Positions 38,364-50,792 are shown, numbered from the stretch's first letter. The stretch: DNA of 64,000 nt from Agroathelia rolfsii (GCA_018343915.1 JABRWF010000003.1:3472001-3536000), one strand, 5' to 3'. The notes: generated by a model from the sequence alone, not told the origin. A program made the numbers and translations.

Positions 38364-40194
38364 TTAAAGATAGACGCGCTTCTCGTATGGTGCTTGTCTT
38401 TGAGTGACAACCTAAGGTATGAAATATCATGTGAGCCGATGAGCATTGAATGTTAAGAGCATCTCTTACCTCGTCCTCGGGAAGGCGGATGTAGCGTGTG
38501 GTGCGCTTGGTAATGAAGACTTTGGTGACAACAGTTAAGAGGAGGACAACAATTAGGGCGGAAAGAGCAGCTCCGGCAGCATAAACGAAGTTAGTGTTAG
38601 TCGCTCCGTTCTCGGCCAGGAGATCCTTGTATCCAAGAGACTCCTCGAAGGGAGCGGTGGATCTAGCACCACAGACCTTACCCCACTGTTTGTTGCTAGA
38701 AATGACGTCACCCTAATATCAAATCAGACATGAACGGTGTATATTGATTATAAGAATGCGGACCTGGACCCTATACACAAATTCTGTGAATGGAATATCA
38801 CCAGTCTTTCCGAAGACATCTAGGGTTTGGTAGTCGGAGCTAGTTCCGTTCTTGAATCTGAAACGAAGGAAATCACGGTCCTCAGGAGGTCCACCACGCC
38901 TGAGCTCAATAGCGAATAGGGAAGAGTAGTCGGCTTGCGTGAATGTTAGTATATGCACTCTGATATTAGTAAACATGCACTAACGAATTCCGGCAAGTTC
39001 AGGGTACTTGTCGGTAATACCAAGCATGTGGAAAAGGGAGATGAAGGGCTGATAAGAAGTCGCGATGAGGAGCATCTGGAGAGGGTCGTTGTCCATGGTA
39101 ACACGCTCCAGTGCGCTCACAACGGCGTGGAGGATAGTACGACCGGCGACTAGCGCACTTCTATTAGACAGGGCATAGCGTAGGCCATAGTAATGATAGA
39201 ACTTACTGTTTCCGATGCCACTGTTCTTCTTGTCAGAGAAAACGCCATTCTCGTGGAAATTAGCAAGGGCGCGGGATTGTTGTATGTGAGTGGGTGGCAG
39301 ACGGTAGGCAAAGGATTGATTATGAGTAAGCTGTGTGTTCATATAATCGAATATCTGGAAATTGCAATTGTCCATAAGCAAAACCGCTGTTTCGGATACC
39401 GGAAAATACGGCATACATTCCACTATTTAATTTGTTAGTCTATGTCTGGAATCAAATTTCCAAGAGAAACTTACCGCATTCGCAAGCTCAGTCGGGCGTC
39501 CGAAGGCATAATCTTCAACCGCTTTGTAGAACGGTGCAGCATCTGTCTCCTTTTCCTTGAATTCATCAGAGTCATAGAATTCACGAATATGCTTCTCGAA
39601 GTTCTGGGGAAATTATTAGTCAGTTGCGGGCGCAAAAGAGTCAGTTACAAAAATCATACAGGGCAGTTTGTCCAGGGCTCCATACTGCGATCATTAATAG
39701 GCTCAACAGTCTCGACTAAATAAAAATTAAAACTGTATAGCGTCACTCAAAAAATCCAGCAAACCTGGGATGTATTGGTAGCCATTAAGGGGAGCCACGA
39801 TGGTTTGACCGTTGGCCAAGTCAATCCTGTTTTTGGGATTGGGAGGGAAAAGACCCTGAAGCAAAGCAATCACGGAGTCGAAAACCACAGTAGCCTCTCC
39901 TCCAGCCTTGGCACGGACGTAAATCTGCTGGTTATCGACAAGTTCCGAGTCAATTCCACTGATAGAGGAGGAAGAGCTCTGGTCGAGGTAGGTGGAGCGC
40001 AGGAAGTGACCAAGCTCGTGCGAGTCGCGCTGCATATGCCGTTAATAGTTTGATTAGATATCTTTCCAAGCATGATATACCTCGCCAAGAGCAGTAGTCT
40101 CAGAGATACTGGTCTCATAGGTGTAAGGGTCTTGGTAGAGCTCCTGACGGTCTCCGCTACGGACGATAGCAATGACACCGAGAACGTTGGACAT
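38364..40194 (-). CDS. Membrane-anchored histidine-phosphatase-fold protein with altered RHG motif
   Basis: Belongs to the histidine acid phosphatase branch of the phosphoglycerate-mutase-like superfamily. Start 40194 gives MSNVLGVIAIVRSGDRQELY, exactly where the catalytic RHGxR motif should be. The nucleophilic His is replaced by Ser (codon AGC, 40158-40156), while both arginines remain. A clean intron joins TTALGE to RDSHELGHFLRSTYLDQ. Middle segments are IDLANGQTIVAPLNGYQYIP, REFYDSDEFKEKETDAAPFY and GRPTELANAVE. The distal segment DPLQMLLIATSYQPFISLF holds no obvious catalytic HD/HE pair. The C-terminus has a single helix (NFVYAAGAALSALIVVLLLT), a basic cytosolic tail, and after a last intron VVTQRQAPYEKRVYL with stop at 38366-38364. 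There is no cleavable signal peptide, so it is probably C-terminally anchored. It may be a pseudo-phosphatase. Confidence 0.85.
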
Positions 40195-40267
40195 CTCTAA
40201 AGATTAGAATGGGTGGATGCGGGTGGTAGGAACTGCTGTGGTGGATTTGAACCGTCCAGAGCCATGT

Positions 40268-40277
40268 CCTTTATATG
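40268..40277 (-). promoter_or_regulatory. TATA-like box of the phosphatase-fold gene
   Basis: Minus-strand ATATAAAGG lies about 75 bases before the start at 40194. Confidence 0.4.
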
Positions 40278-40814
40278 TGCTGGTTGACCGCGGTACAGTG
40301 ATGATGTGCGTCCTCCACGATACACATAGATGCTAGCCGGCAGGTTGCGCACTTGCACTAACACGAAGTGGATGGGCCGTTCATGAGAGCACGTTGTTTA
40401 CCAAAGGACAATCTGGAATCAAAGAAATTAAAACCAACTATGCACAAAAGATGCGTCATAGGAAACATCGAGCAGATATCAAGCGATTGATCCCTTTGTT
40501 GCTGGAGCATCTAGCCTTGTGGAAATCACACAACAAAGACTAGCATCCGAATACGGTATTTCCAGGGAGAAAGGAACAGATTCCCAACTGAACAACACGT
40601 GTATACCGCGCGAGCCCTGCCCAGATCAAAGTTAATGGCGCCTCCATTCTTGATTTGACTAGAATTCATGAAATGTGGGAGACTTAAATCCTGTCAAAGG
40701 TGCCGTGTGGTATAATACAAAGGAAACCATGCACCATTTCATCACTAAGCGGGCACGTTGCAAGATGCACTGTTAGTGTACAGTCATCTACGAATTTCAT
40801 CAGATTTCTACATA
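40278..40814. other. Intergenic stretch
   Basis: 5' flank of the phosphatase-like gene and 3' flank of SRP72. No ORF, repeat or RNA gene was identified. Confidence 0.5.
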
Positions 40815-41943
40815 TTACTTCTTCTTCTTGCCTTTCCCACCCGTAGCCCGCGATTGATTACTGGTAGCTACGCCTGCAGACGGGCCATCTGTCGTACTTC
40901 CTTGTGTCGCACCACCCGCACCACCCTTCTTCTTCTTTCCTGTATGCGCAACATTGGTTCTCTCGCTTTTCTTCAGCCAACGTTCGGGATCCGGGGGAGG
41001 GGTAACACCTGGGGTCACCCCCTTTGGTACACGCCTCAACCGCACCTTCTTGGTAGGGGGTGCGGCAGCAGATCCGGTAGGAACATCCGATGATGAAAGG
41101 ATAGCAATGTTGCCGGGCTGATTGGGTGGGGGTGATGTCTCTAAAGAGTCCGCCAATGTGCTGGGTAGCTGATCCAAGGAGCGGAGGTAGCCATTCGTCA
41201 TGAATTCAAGATGCTTCTGGGTAGCTTGTACATTCACCAGAATGTCTGAATGTTCCTCAGTGTCCTGTGATATAATTTCCGTGTATATTAGCAACTGCGT
41301 ATCGCCAAATAACACGCATGCGTACAGGATCTGCAGAGTCCAGCAGCTGATTGTATATATCAAAGGCTTCTTGATACGCGCCAGTCCGGTAGTTCTAGCG
41401 TGCTATATTTCAGCAAATGCATGTCGCATGTTGTAATTTCCCTCACAAGTTGTGCTTCCAGGTGCAGAACACCACGATCCACTTCCTCGCCGTTTCCCTT
41501 CAGATGATCCAGAAGGCCTCTGGTCTCTGCCTCCTTCTGCAACCTATAGAGTGCATAGGCCTTTTCGAAAGAATATTTATCCGGTTTATCGTCACCAGAG
41601 ATCACGAGAGCTAGTGCGGATTCATATTCCTCGGTCTGCAACAGCAAAAAGAGTTTAGTTTGGAGCGCATCGGCATCTCCAGGTTGTAAAACAAGGACTG
41701 TGCGTGTAGTTCATTCATCAAGGCCGTAGGATCCGACGTAGAGGCCGGGTACACACTCTTGTCGCATGTTCTGATCGCGTTGCGGAAATGACCTCCATCG
41801 ACCTGAGCATAAAGAGAGGTGAACAGGCGCTTCAGGCGCTCCTCGACGGGAATCTCTCGTTTTGCACGTTTCCTAGCTTGGCCTCTGGCAGATGGTTTTG
41901 CAGAACGAGATATTGGAGTTTGTGTTTTGGGTTTGGGAGGCAT
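40815..41943 (-). CDS. SRP72: Signal recognition particle subunit SRP72, short form
   Basis: Cytosolic SRP core protein that binds SRP68 and the S domain of 7SL RNA. Start 41943 gives MPPKPKTQTPISRSAKPSAR, then VEERLKRLFTSLYAQVDGG and HFRNAIRTCDK. Splicing leads to ADALQTKLFLLLQTEEYESA, EKAYALYRLQKEAETRGLL, RTGAYQEAFDIYNQLLDS and EEHSDILVNVQATQKHLEF, a run of TPR-type helices. The C-terminus has the diagnostic RNA-binding segment RVPKGVTPGVTPPPDPERW-LKKSER and a Lys-rich tail. The total is only about 330 residues against about 640-670 in yeast and human. The region that normally holds later TPRs is replaced by a short Pro/Ser linker after LRSLDQLPSTLADSLE. The C-terminal RNA-binding motif is intact, so this is an internal shortening and not a broken end. 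Confidence 0.88.
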
Positions 41944-42043
41944 GACTGTTGAGAGCAACGACGTGAGCTGTCGGAGTCCCAATCGAACATCGAGCCAACG
42001 TCCACAATGTCCCACGAAGAGTACGCCAACACCTCAACCAAAG
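41944..42043. promoter_or_regulatory. 100-bp bidirectional promoter SRP72 / pinin
   Basis: Exactly 100 bases separate the start codons of the divergent SRP72 and pinin-like genes. Both promoters and leaders must be confined here, or extend into the opposite coding region. No TATA box is evident. Confidence 0.6.
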
Positions 42044-43123
42044 ATGACTACTGTTAACGTTCCTGTTAGAGATACCCACGTCGACACACGGGAAGAGCCC
42101 AAAGACGCCCTCATGGACACGGTACTGTCAGAACAGGCAGCTCAAGCTGAACGGCCACGCCCAAAACTGGATCTAAATGTTGATACCACCAAAGAACGCA
42201 AGCGCGGCAAGAGCATGTTCGGTCTCGTGTTGGGCACCCTCAAGAAAGCAAAACTCGAGGACAAGGAGAGGAATGCAAGCGAGGCTGTAAGACAGAGCAA
42301 TGTGGCCGCAAGTTACACCCTGATTTCTGACGACTTCTTCGCAGGCCAAAAAACGACAGTTAATTGACCAAAGATTGCAAAATAAACTAAAGAAAGAAAC
42401 TGAATCTGTTAGACGAGCAGAGGAAGCCAAAAAGGACAAGACCGTCGCCAACCGCAAGGAGGAAGACCTACAACTCAAGGACTCAATCGTATGTGTGCTT
42501 GAGATTTCGTACACAATACCTATATTAACTTGAGGGAAAACAGCAAAAGCTTCGTCGAACACGACAGCCACTTCTTGCCAACTTTCTCCTTACATCTGAC
42601 CAAATCCCAAGTGAAGATGACACGCCATCCTCACCTCATCCATTGACCATCGCCCGATCTCATCCACCACCACTCTTCTACCTGCCCGTCATCCTCACTC
42701 CAGAGCAAGAGGCATTTATATCACGGAGGAAAGCTCAAGTATATTCATCCTCTCAAGCGGATAGAAAGCGCATTGCTGACTGGTACTACTTAGATATCTC
42801 AAGCCGCAGAGGAGGAGTGGAACTCATATGTTGTCGAACGTGCAGCTGGCATTGAAGAAATCAAAAACCTACGACAACGTGTTGCTGAAGAACTGGATCG
42901 TAAGAAAGCGGAGGATGCAGAAAATGAACCAGAGGTTGTGAAGCCTCAGGAAACTGAACCCACCGCTAACAATGCTTCTTCGGCCACCGCAGACAAGTCC
43001 ATGGTAGATGCAGACACTGCCATGGATGTGGATGATGGTACTGGAAACGCAAAGGTGGAGTCATCTCGCTCCACGGTGCCTGCATCGATGCAGGCGGACG
43101 AAGACGATGCTCTGGAATATTGA
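42044..43123 (+). CDS. Pinin/SDK/MemA-domain nuclear protein
   Basis: Probably a splicing-associated nuclear protein of the pinin family. Exons 42044-42286, 42344-42488, 42544-42738 and 42794-43123, all phase 0. Start MTTVNVPVRDTHVDTREEPK. The conserved core begins ERKRGKSMFGLVLGTLKKAK and continues over the first intron into AKKRQLIDQRLQNKLKKETE, the hallmark of the pinin/SDK/MemA domain. It then runs QKLRRTRQPLLANFLLTSDQ, PPLFYLPVILTPEQEAFISR and AAEEEWNSYVVERAAGIEEI. A coiled-coil segment and an acidic, Ala/Glu/Asp-rich tail ending ADEDDALEY complete it. It is divergent from SRP72 with a tight shared promoter. Confidence 0.9.
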
Positions 43124-44551
43124 GTCAAGGTGGTATTTCTTTTGCTCTTCTCTTTCTCATTCTACGCTGTGCTGTTTTGAATCTCATTATCTCCTTATTG
43201 TGTGAGATTTTACTTCCAGTTCGCTTTGTTTTTCATGATTATTGTAAGTTTGTTCATTGTTCTTTCTTTTTTCTTTTTTCTGACGAATTTTTCCAAAAGC
43301 AGATTAGTTTACCAAGGGAGTATCATTAAGCTTGTCGTTATTCTGTGCCTTCAATGAGGCTTGAGAATGAGCATTGTTTCAAAAATAAAAACGTCGGTCA
43401 ATGAGCAATAGTAGTGATGACTTTTGGATTCTGAACAAGCAAGTTTGTACCAGAATTTTTGGTCACCAATGCACTGATTTGCTGCGAACGTGAATATCTC
43501 GTAGTAAACTGTTCTTTCTGAGCCGAAAAAAGTGGGAATGCGTAGCTCATGCTTATTGCTATCGCGAATCATAGGCAAAGAAGTCGTGACCCTTCTTGGC
43601 TTTAAGCCCTTCACGCTTCGGCTACTAACGTCCGCATCTCTTGATTCCAACACATCGGTGAGCAAACCAATAGACACGAACGGTAGATTTCAGATAGCGT
43701 TTCCTCCATGCTACTAGTCCATCGCTCTGGTGTCTTGAATAAGCCCGTAGTTCTACATACTGCATCTATGACAACAATCACACCACAGTTGGAAATCTCA
43801 ACGTGTTTTCCCCGAATAGGATCTTTGTCGCGATACAATCATACGAGTATTGTTAAGCACAGTTGGCTGGTACTGATATGATTTGTGCTGATAATCCAAA
43901 TCGTATGAATGTTATTCCAGATGACGAAGTCCTTCCACCAACTCATTAAAATCCCTTTCAATTATGGTTTATACATTGAACCCTAATAGGCATATTCAGT
44001 TGTATTTCCTCCCACGACCAAAGACTCGAGATAGACAGTCCGCAGAGGTTAGCCACGTTCTCTTCTGAGGCTGACACATATAAGAGTCTGGCATGTTACA
44101 ATCCACCTCCTTAGCCTGATATCTTTGAGGGGGGGGGATAGTATATAGTATTGAGATCCCTGACTGCCAAGCAATGTGAATAAACAGGCTGTAAAGCTTG
44201 AGTATTGGCACCGAGAGAGGCTACAAACGGCGGTGCCCCCGTGAAGAGGGGGCCAAGGTGGTATTATGGCGACATCCTACCCATAGAATTTGAAACTATT
44301 GACCACTTAGTAAAATCAACCCCTTTTACTTTGCATATACGAGCGAAACAAATGTACTTGTCCGTTACATTGTTAGACAACAAGAGCAAGAAAAACGAGT
44401 GAGACGTGTATCAGGAAGGGTATAGACATAAAGATAGTAGCAGAAGTTCATTCTGTCCGAAGATAGATACTAGGTAGCAAAAATCAAAAGTGATCAACTA
44501 TGATACTGGAGGCAAGGAGGGGAAAGGGTGAGATCTTTGTTTTTTTTTTTT
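43124..44551. other. 1.4 kb intergenic stretch
   Basis: Convergent 3' flanks of the pinin-like and GH5 genes. A G-run lies near 44130 and a T-run near 44540. Minus-strand ORFs at 43838-43351 could be joined (donor GTGTCT at 43677, acceptor ending 43640) into about 150 residues, including KGLKPRRVTTSLPMIRDSNK. The intron would be 39 nt and the product is unrecognised, so no gene is called. Confidence 0.45.
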
Positions 44552-47409
44552 TTAGTAACGGACATATCTAGCGGTCAAAGCCGGCGTGGTGGTTGCGGTA
44601 GCAGCTTCAGTAGATGCTGCTCCACAAAGTGTGGGTAGTGGAAGGTTGAGCTGCAACAGGCCCTGTCAGCTGAAATAGGGACGAAGGAAACAAAAGGACA
44701 CTTACAGCACTCCAAGCGTCGGGGTAAGAGCATCCTTGGATGGCAGTAACACCTGCCGTAGTGTCCGAACTATCGTACCATCCGTCACCTTGGCTAACCG
44801 ATGCAGGTACACCAGTGAACGTCGGTGTGGGCAGCGTTACAACTGAGCCTGTTTCAACGTACGACGGCAGCTGGGTCACAGCCGCACCATCAGGTACATT
44901 GTTGAGCGTCACTGGTGGCCATGGGTAGGCCTGCGTCTCACCCGCGGTGAACGAGTTAGCACCGGCGCCGCCGGTGGCCCAACTAGCATAGCTGCCGTTG
45001 AACTGATCACCATCGACATCCAAGCTGGCGCATGTGCCGACGGCGGTACGAGGATCAGACGGGACGTAGCCGTATTGCAGACCAAGCTGATAAGACCAGA
45101 GAGGAGCCTCGACATGGCCGGCCGTCGAGTTGCCGATTTTCTACCAGGGGAAGGGTAATGTTAACGAGAGTCAAGTGTTTCAATAAAGTTTCAGCCCACC
45201 CATGTCCAGAAGAAGTAGTTCTGCAAAGCATCCATACTGGCCAGGGTGAAGTCGAGAAGACCTTCAATAACAGTACTGTTCCATGTGCTGGCATCTTGCC
45301 ACAAAGAACAGTTTCCTCCATATTCTGCGCTGATATTAACTCCGCGAACCCAAAGACCACAATCATCTGGAAACAATCAGTATCAAGACAGGTTATATCG
45401 AATGAGCAGACTGACTGTAGCCCGTGCTAAATTCTCCAGCCAGAGTTACTCCGAATGCACTCTGGCTGGTGTTCATGGAGGGACCCCATGCACTGCAAGC
45501 TTGTTTGGGCCATACACCGCCAGGCTGACCATTGCCATCGTCAGTAACAATCGGAGAGTCGTTTGGCTGGTTATCGAAGGCAAAGTAGGTATGAGTATCG
45601 AGGATGACACGGTCGATACCAGGTAGCCAGTCAGCCCAATAACCTACGCCCTGTTGTGTAAAAAATGATCGATAAATAGTATAGGATATTCAAGTTTTGT
45701 AGGCTAACCATGAAACCATCATGGATAGTCATGTAAAATCCATTACCAGCGCCGAACCCTGTAATCCCACGGATCATATTATACGCCTCTACATAGCTAG
45801 AAAGAGGTTAATTTCGTGGAGCATAGAATGCAAAGCCATTGACTTACAAAGCGTCAAGTGCCGTTTGCCCAATTGTAGTGAGGAGTGGCTCGTTGATGAT
45901 GCCAAAAATGGGAATGACGTTTACGTATTCTGGCTGACTAATAAACTCGGAGATGATACGAATGTAATCCATCATTCTTTGCGCGTTTGCCATGCCCATG
46001 ATGCCATTGAGGAAATTGACTTCGCCGAGTCTGCCAGAATGGTTGTAGCCTGTGATCAATCTATGAGCATCTACATGGCGAGTTGCGGGATACATTCACT
46101 TGCCATTTTGAGATCCGGGGCAAGTGTGCAGATCAAGGTAGATACGAAGGCCATATTTGCGGGCCCATTCGAAGGCTTTTAGTGCATATCTAGACAGAGA
46201 CGATTTATATCATTGATAAAGGCAGAGAATGAGCCACATACTTCCAAGATACTTTGGCAAGGAATGGCTCGCCCTCCCATGTATCAATGGCCCAGAAAGG
46301 AATAGGCAGACGGACCCAGTTGAGGCCAGCACCGGCAATTTGGGCAAAGTCTTCTTCGGTCTGCATACATAATCAGCAATTAATCTATACCGCTTTCTGG
46401 TTTACTAACAATGAAAGTCGCATAGTGCTCCTCGATCTGCTGCAATCCACCACCAGGAGAAGTGTCGTTTGCCATCAATTCACTCAGCGTCCATTCGTCG
46501 ACCGCAGTAGGGTATTTTTGGAATAGCTGTGGAACAATGAATGGTTCCAAAACTAGCCATCCACCCAGATTGACACTAGGGATACATGTGAGACATGGGG
46601 ATCAAGTTTCTATTTGCGGAACACGACGTACCCCCAAATTTTATCTTTACTAAAGTCCCATTGCTCACTCAACGGCGGTGTCCATGAATTAGGTTGTGCG
46701 CTGTTGTTGAAAGGATTCGCGGCGTCATAAACCCCTGAGGAAACCGGAGTTAGGAACATATACAATATCGATTCTTGAGCATTTGTTTCTCACAATATCC
46801 ACCATAAGGATTGATATACGTGAAAGACCCGTTGGTTGTGACGACGACAGATCCATTCCCTCCACTTGTTGCACCAGTAGGGGATTCCGGGTTAGGACCA
46901 GAACCGGAACCAGTTACTGTATTGTTCTTGTTATTCGGCTTAATGACCTTGAAATAGACGGGTAGAATCACGGCCACGACAACAATGATGAGGGCTACAA
47001 GAGCAAGAAGCCAGAACACAGGCCGCTTCCAGAGCGCACGACGCCTGGAGTTGCGTGAGTCGATGCCAGCTACAGCTGGATCCTCATGTTTCTCATATTG
47101 GTCCAGCAAAGGGGCCGAATTTTGAGCAGATGGCACAAAACCATATGAGGCTCTAGGAGTGTCTGCGTCTGGTGATAGGACTGATGAACGAGGCGGTTCA
47201 ATGTCGTTGTCGAGTAGGGCGGGGTTGTATGACGCGGACGGAGTCTGGATGCCATCATCGCCCGTCAAGTAGGATTGGCGCGTGATCTCAGCGGGGTCGT
47301 TGGCCCCCAGAAATGCACGAGATTGGCCTGGCTCTGGGGTATACAGTGGTGTATTTGGGTCAGATCCAAGCCCTTCATCATGATGGACACCGGGCGGTGT
47401 GGAGGTCAT
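44552..47409 (-). CDS. Membrane-anchored GH5 exo-beta-1,3-glucanase-like protein
   Basis: Probably hydrolyses or remodels beta-1,3-glucan at the cell surface. Start 47409 gives a cytosolic Pro/Ser-rich N-terminal region of about 130 residues. A single type-II membrane anchor follows ([20 protein letters not shown]) and then a Gly/Ser/Asn linker. The GH5 domain shows [75 protein letters not shown] (acid/base Glu of NEP), [25 protein letters not shown] (nucleophile Glu) and NYFFWTWKIGNS. A Ser/Thr/Pro tail ends [13 protein letters not shown], stop at 44554-44552. The layout matches fungal ExgD-type enzymes of subfamily GH5_9. At least nine short introns occur; those I checked use GT..AG. Both catalytic Glu residues are present, so it should be active. 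Confidence 0.9.
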
Positions 47410-48321
47410 TCTGACAGAGTAACGAAAGGAAAGAATGCAGTCCACACCAAGGGGGCCAAAATGCACGTCCTACCGGTGGTTATCGACAGGGGCTGAGAGC
47501 GAAGACGGCAAGGCCAAGGCCGTTGTAGCTGAACCCTTTTCGTCACGACTGACGAGCGCCGCAATAGGGCCTAGCAGCACGTGCACATCAAGCCGCTACG
47601 CCGTTGCGATAAGTATAGCATATTCCCATTCGTTGGTCAAAGATAGTCCACAGGTGCTGAATTTAGTATCCCGTAGGTTCACTTATTCCCAGTGCAAAGT
47701 AGTCGTAGTCATCGATACCAGTGCGTTGTGTGCGAGAAATCGATGATCACGCGCTCATGTAACTCATGTGAGCGAAATTGAGGTTTTTGAAAACGTATTG
47801 CGCTTCTTTGTATCCATATTGTCAACTTCGGATCGCGAGACAGCACCATCTTGTAGCACTGCACTCGATTGGCGCTACGGTTATTTCAATTCGATGTAGT
47901 GTCAGTGATACTTGACGGTACAAGCGCATATACTCATGAAAAACATCTGCTCGATGAAATTCAATCAATAAGTCTGCACAAGTGTTCTAGGCACATTGGA
48001 GGACCACCAGTATGTCTGTAGTATGAATCTAGCGAAATTGGAAACAGACCGGTGTTAGCATTGAGCTAGATGTGGAAAAGGAACATAAGGAAAAATATTA
48101 CTACAAAACTTCAAGATGATGCATCGAATACTATTAATCGGTTATTGGTTACATATTTCCCGCCAGGAAGTGCTTCAAAGGCATCAGACTTGAATGCTAC
48201 GGTTGCACAGGCCTGTAGTGATATTTGTACAGAGTCCTTTTATTTCTCATAAATCAACCTTTATAATAATACAGGAACTGTTCAATCAACGTCATCCTTA
48301 TATCGAGTCGTAATAGTCATT
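47410..48321. other. Intergenic stretch
   Basis: 5' flank of the GH5 gene and 3' flank of esterase A. Only short unsupported ORFs; nothing else recognised. Confidence 0.5.
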
Positions 48322-50792
48322 TCAAAAGCCGAACTCTGTCTCCAAGGTATTCAAGAGGTCAATCGCAGAGGATCGGTATGTGTCAGGCGTAAACGTTAAG
48401 ATCGATGGGTCCTCAAACGTCAGCAGTGTCTGAGAGCCGTCTTTGTATTGTGGCCATGTTATGTTCGACAGCACACTAGGAGCCTTGCTAGATTTAGCCG
48501 CGCTGGCATCGTAATTTGGGTTGAGACGGTATGCAAAATTAGCTAGATGTGATGTAGTTAGTAAAGCTTAGGTACATTAGGCAATCTGCTGAAGCTTACT
48601 AAGAGCATCAGCACCGGCCCAATCCGGATCAGTGGTATAAACGTAGAACTCCTGGAGATCACTACCGTGGAAGGAGCCTAGTACTGGTGTCGAGGTTTGA
48701 CCACGTTGGAAGACTGGCAGGGGTGTCATGAGATGCAATATTAAAGCTATGTTTCATAAATACGTACGATAAGCCCAAACATTCTGAGTCTTTGAAACCG
48801 TAGAAAGCATAAAGCGACGAGGAGCTTGGAAGTTGAAATCGCCAGAGAAAGACGAGATGCGTTTGAATTCAGGGCTATATCTGGATTAGCTAATTGCCTT
48901 GGAATAATGATTTCGACTTCACTGACGTTATTGAATTGTTTATTCCTGTGTTATATGGAGATCCCTAGGGTGTCATATTATCAGAATCAGAACAGCGAAT
49001 TTCATGTAATCAAGACCTACAGCAGTTGGGCTTGAAGGGTAAGCAGCAGCGACTTGGGAAACCACGCTTGAGTTGGCATTTCCAAACCTGGCATGCAGAT
49101 TAACCATGGAATTCAATTGCAATGCGATTGTGTGCATGCAAAGCTTACTCGGTAGTGATCCATTCTTCAAATCCTTGAGTTGTACTAGAAAGTACGGGAT
49201 TAGTTGGGTATAGGAACAAATTCGAGTTTATTTGCAGAGCTCACGTGACATTGAATGTCAATAGCGAAAACAGTCTGCAGACATAAGTAAATTAGAGACG
49301 ATTTGTCTTATGATCAGTCCAATTCAACACTTACGTTCCCTCATCAGCGCATTCACCTGCGACGATCGGTACTTTTATATAATGTCCGTTGGAAATGGAT
49401 TCTCTGAATGTTTCCCGCACAAGGCCGTGGTGTCCTTCCACCTTAGGTCCCCAGGTGAGATTCAACCCTGAGTAGGACAACACGCTGGCAGTCGTGTTCA
49501 CGGCCATCATCAGCGTTTGTGCCGGAACCTTGCGGAGGCATTCAAGAGAAGACTCGTGCTTTGCCGTCGAGCAGTTTGTATATGCGACTAATTGGTCGTA
49601 AGATGATTGTCCCTGATCCACAGATAATATAGGCTGTGGGTAGCCCGAATTCATGAATGCCCCATGGAACAACCTGTCATCACGTCCACCGTAAGCAGTC
49701 AAGTGGGCAAGGATAGACATTGAACCAGCGCTTTGTCCCCATCTATGGAAAGTACCCATGAGCGTTCCCACATAGCCGGGTGCGTCACATCAGTGAAATA
49801 CTCACACGATCACCTTGCTGGGATCTCCTCCGAATCTGGAGATGTATTTATGTACCCACTCGAAGGCTGCTCGCTCTAATTTTTTGGTACATCAATCGAG
49901 ATTCTAGTAGGTCCACTGGAGAAAAATTAAACGTACGATCGTAGAGACCGAGATTTACACTTCCTGCGGCAGCAGCTTCTCGGCCACCCAAGAATCCGAA
50001 GGCTGCGGAAGGAGTAATCAAAAAATACCCTCGAACCAGATGCTTAAGTAGAGATTACCATTTAGACGATAGTTCAACGAAACGTAAATTATAGGTTGAG
50101 CTGTGGCAATTGATCTCTCTACAATGGGCGTTCCATCGTAGGCAGAGGAATCTCCGTAGGAAAAGCCGCCTTGCAAGGAAGTATTAATAACAGATCTAAA
50201 TGATGATTGCATGGGAACGCAATATCTCACCTCCGTATAACCACTGAACAATCAAGCATACATCGGGATCAGAGACTAATATGAGAAAGGATGCCATGAT
50301 ACTTACTATCACAACTGGCAGCTTGGCATTCGCTTTCACCCCGGTCGGTCTAATTACGTTCACGAACAAGCCTATTTTTTTTTATTGTCAGAAATGACCT
50401 TTTAAACTATTTGCACAACTGAACACACAATCTTCCGATGTATTGGTTGCGCCAGCACCGAGCAATAGCTCCAAGGTGCCAGGGTCTAAACCTGGGATAT
50501 CTGAAAGGGCATCCGCAGGGCTGACCGGACTTTGTTGCATGCAAGAGTTGCCATAAGCTGTTGCATCTTGTATCCCATGAACGTGTTTAGGCGATTTCGG
50601 TCGCCTGAAGCGAAGGTCTCCCACGGGTGGTCTCGCATATGGGATTCCCAGGAACGAATCTGTAGCGTTGGCGGAGAACCCTTGATATGATCCATAGTCG
50701 AGTGATACCACTGGGCTGGATTCGACAGGCACAGCCGCTGCTCTGAAAGTGAGTATATGAGTTGCAAGGATGCACCACGTCCACCAGGCCAT
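48322..50792 (-). CDS. Secreted type-B carboxylesterase/lipase, paralogue A
   Basis: Extracellular alpha/beta-hydrolase of the Candida rugosa lipase/cholinesterase family. Start 50792 gives signal peptide MAWWTWCILATHILTFRAAA, then VVSLDYGSYQGFSANATDSF, LGIPYARPPVGDLRFRRP and the NTSEDC disulfide loop. The oxyanion region is WLYGGGFSYGD; the nucleophile elbow is VWGQSAGSMSILAH (Ser, near 49720). The acid is the Glu of AGECADEGT (about 49350) and the base the His of LGSFHGSDLQEFY (about 48685). All three catalytic residues are present. At least ten short introns were followed in frame. It ends DLLNTLETEFGF with stop at 48324-48322. A TATA-like CATAAAAGG lies about 80 bases before the start. 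Closest to paralogue B. Substrate cannot be told from sequence. Confidence 0.88.

Noticed and set aside
38188..38430. Minus-strand ORF of 80 codons running on from the phosphatase-like gene
   Set aside because: It is read-through of the last intron; splicing GTAAGA..TTAG gives the short terminal exon VVTQRQAPYEKRVYL instead.
40240..40262. Minus-strand tRNA-like B box (GGTTCAAATCC)
   Set aside because: The flanking bases do not form a T-stem and no A box or acceptor stem was found; the site is in the promoter of the phosphatase-like gene.
44205..44402. Plus-strand 65-codon ORF
   Set aside because: Isolated, no motif, no splice partner, in an AT-rich intergenic stretch.
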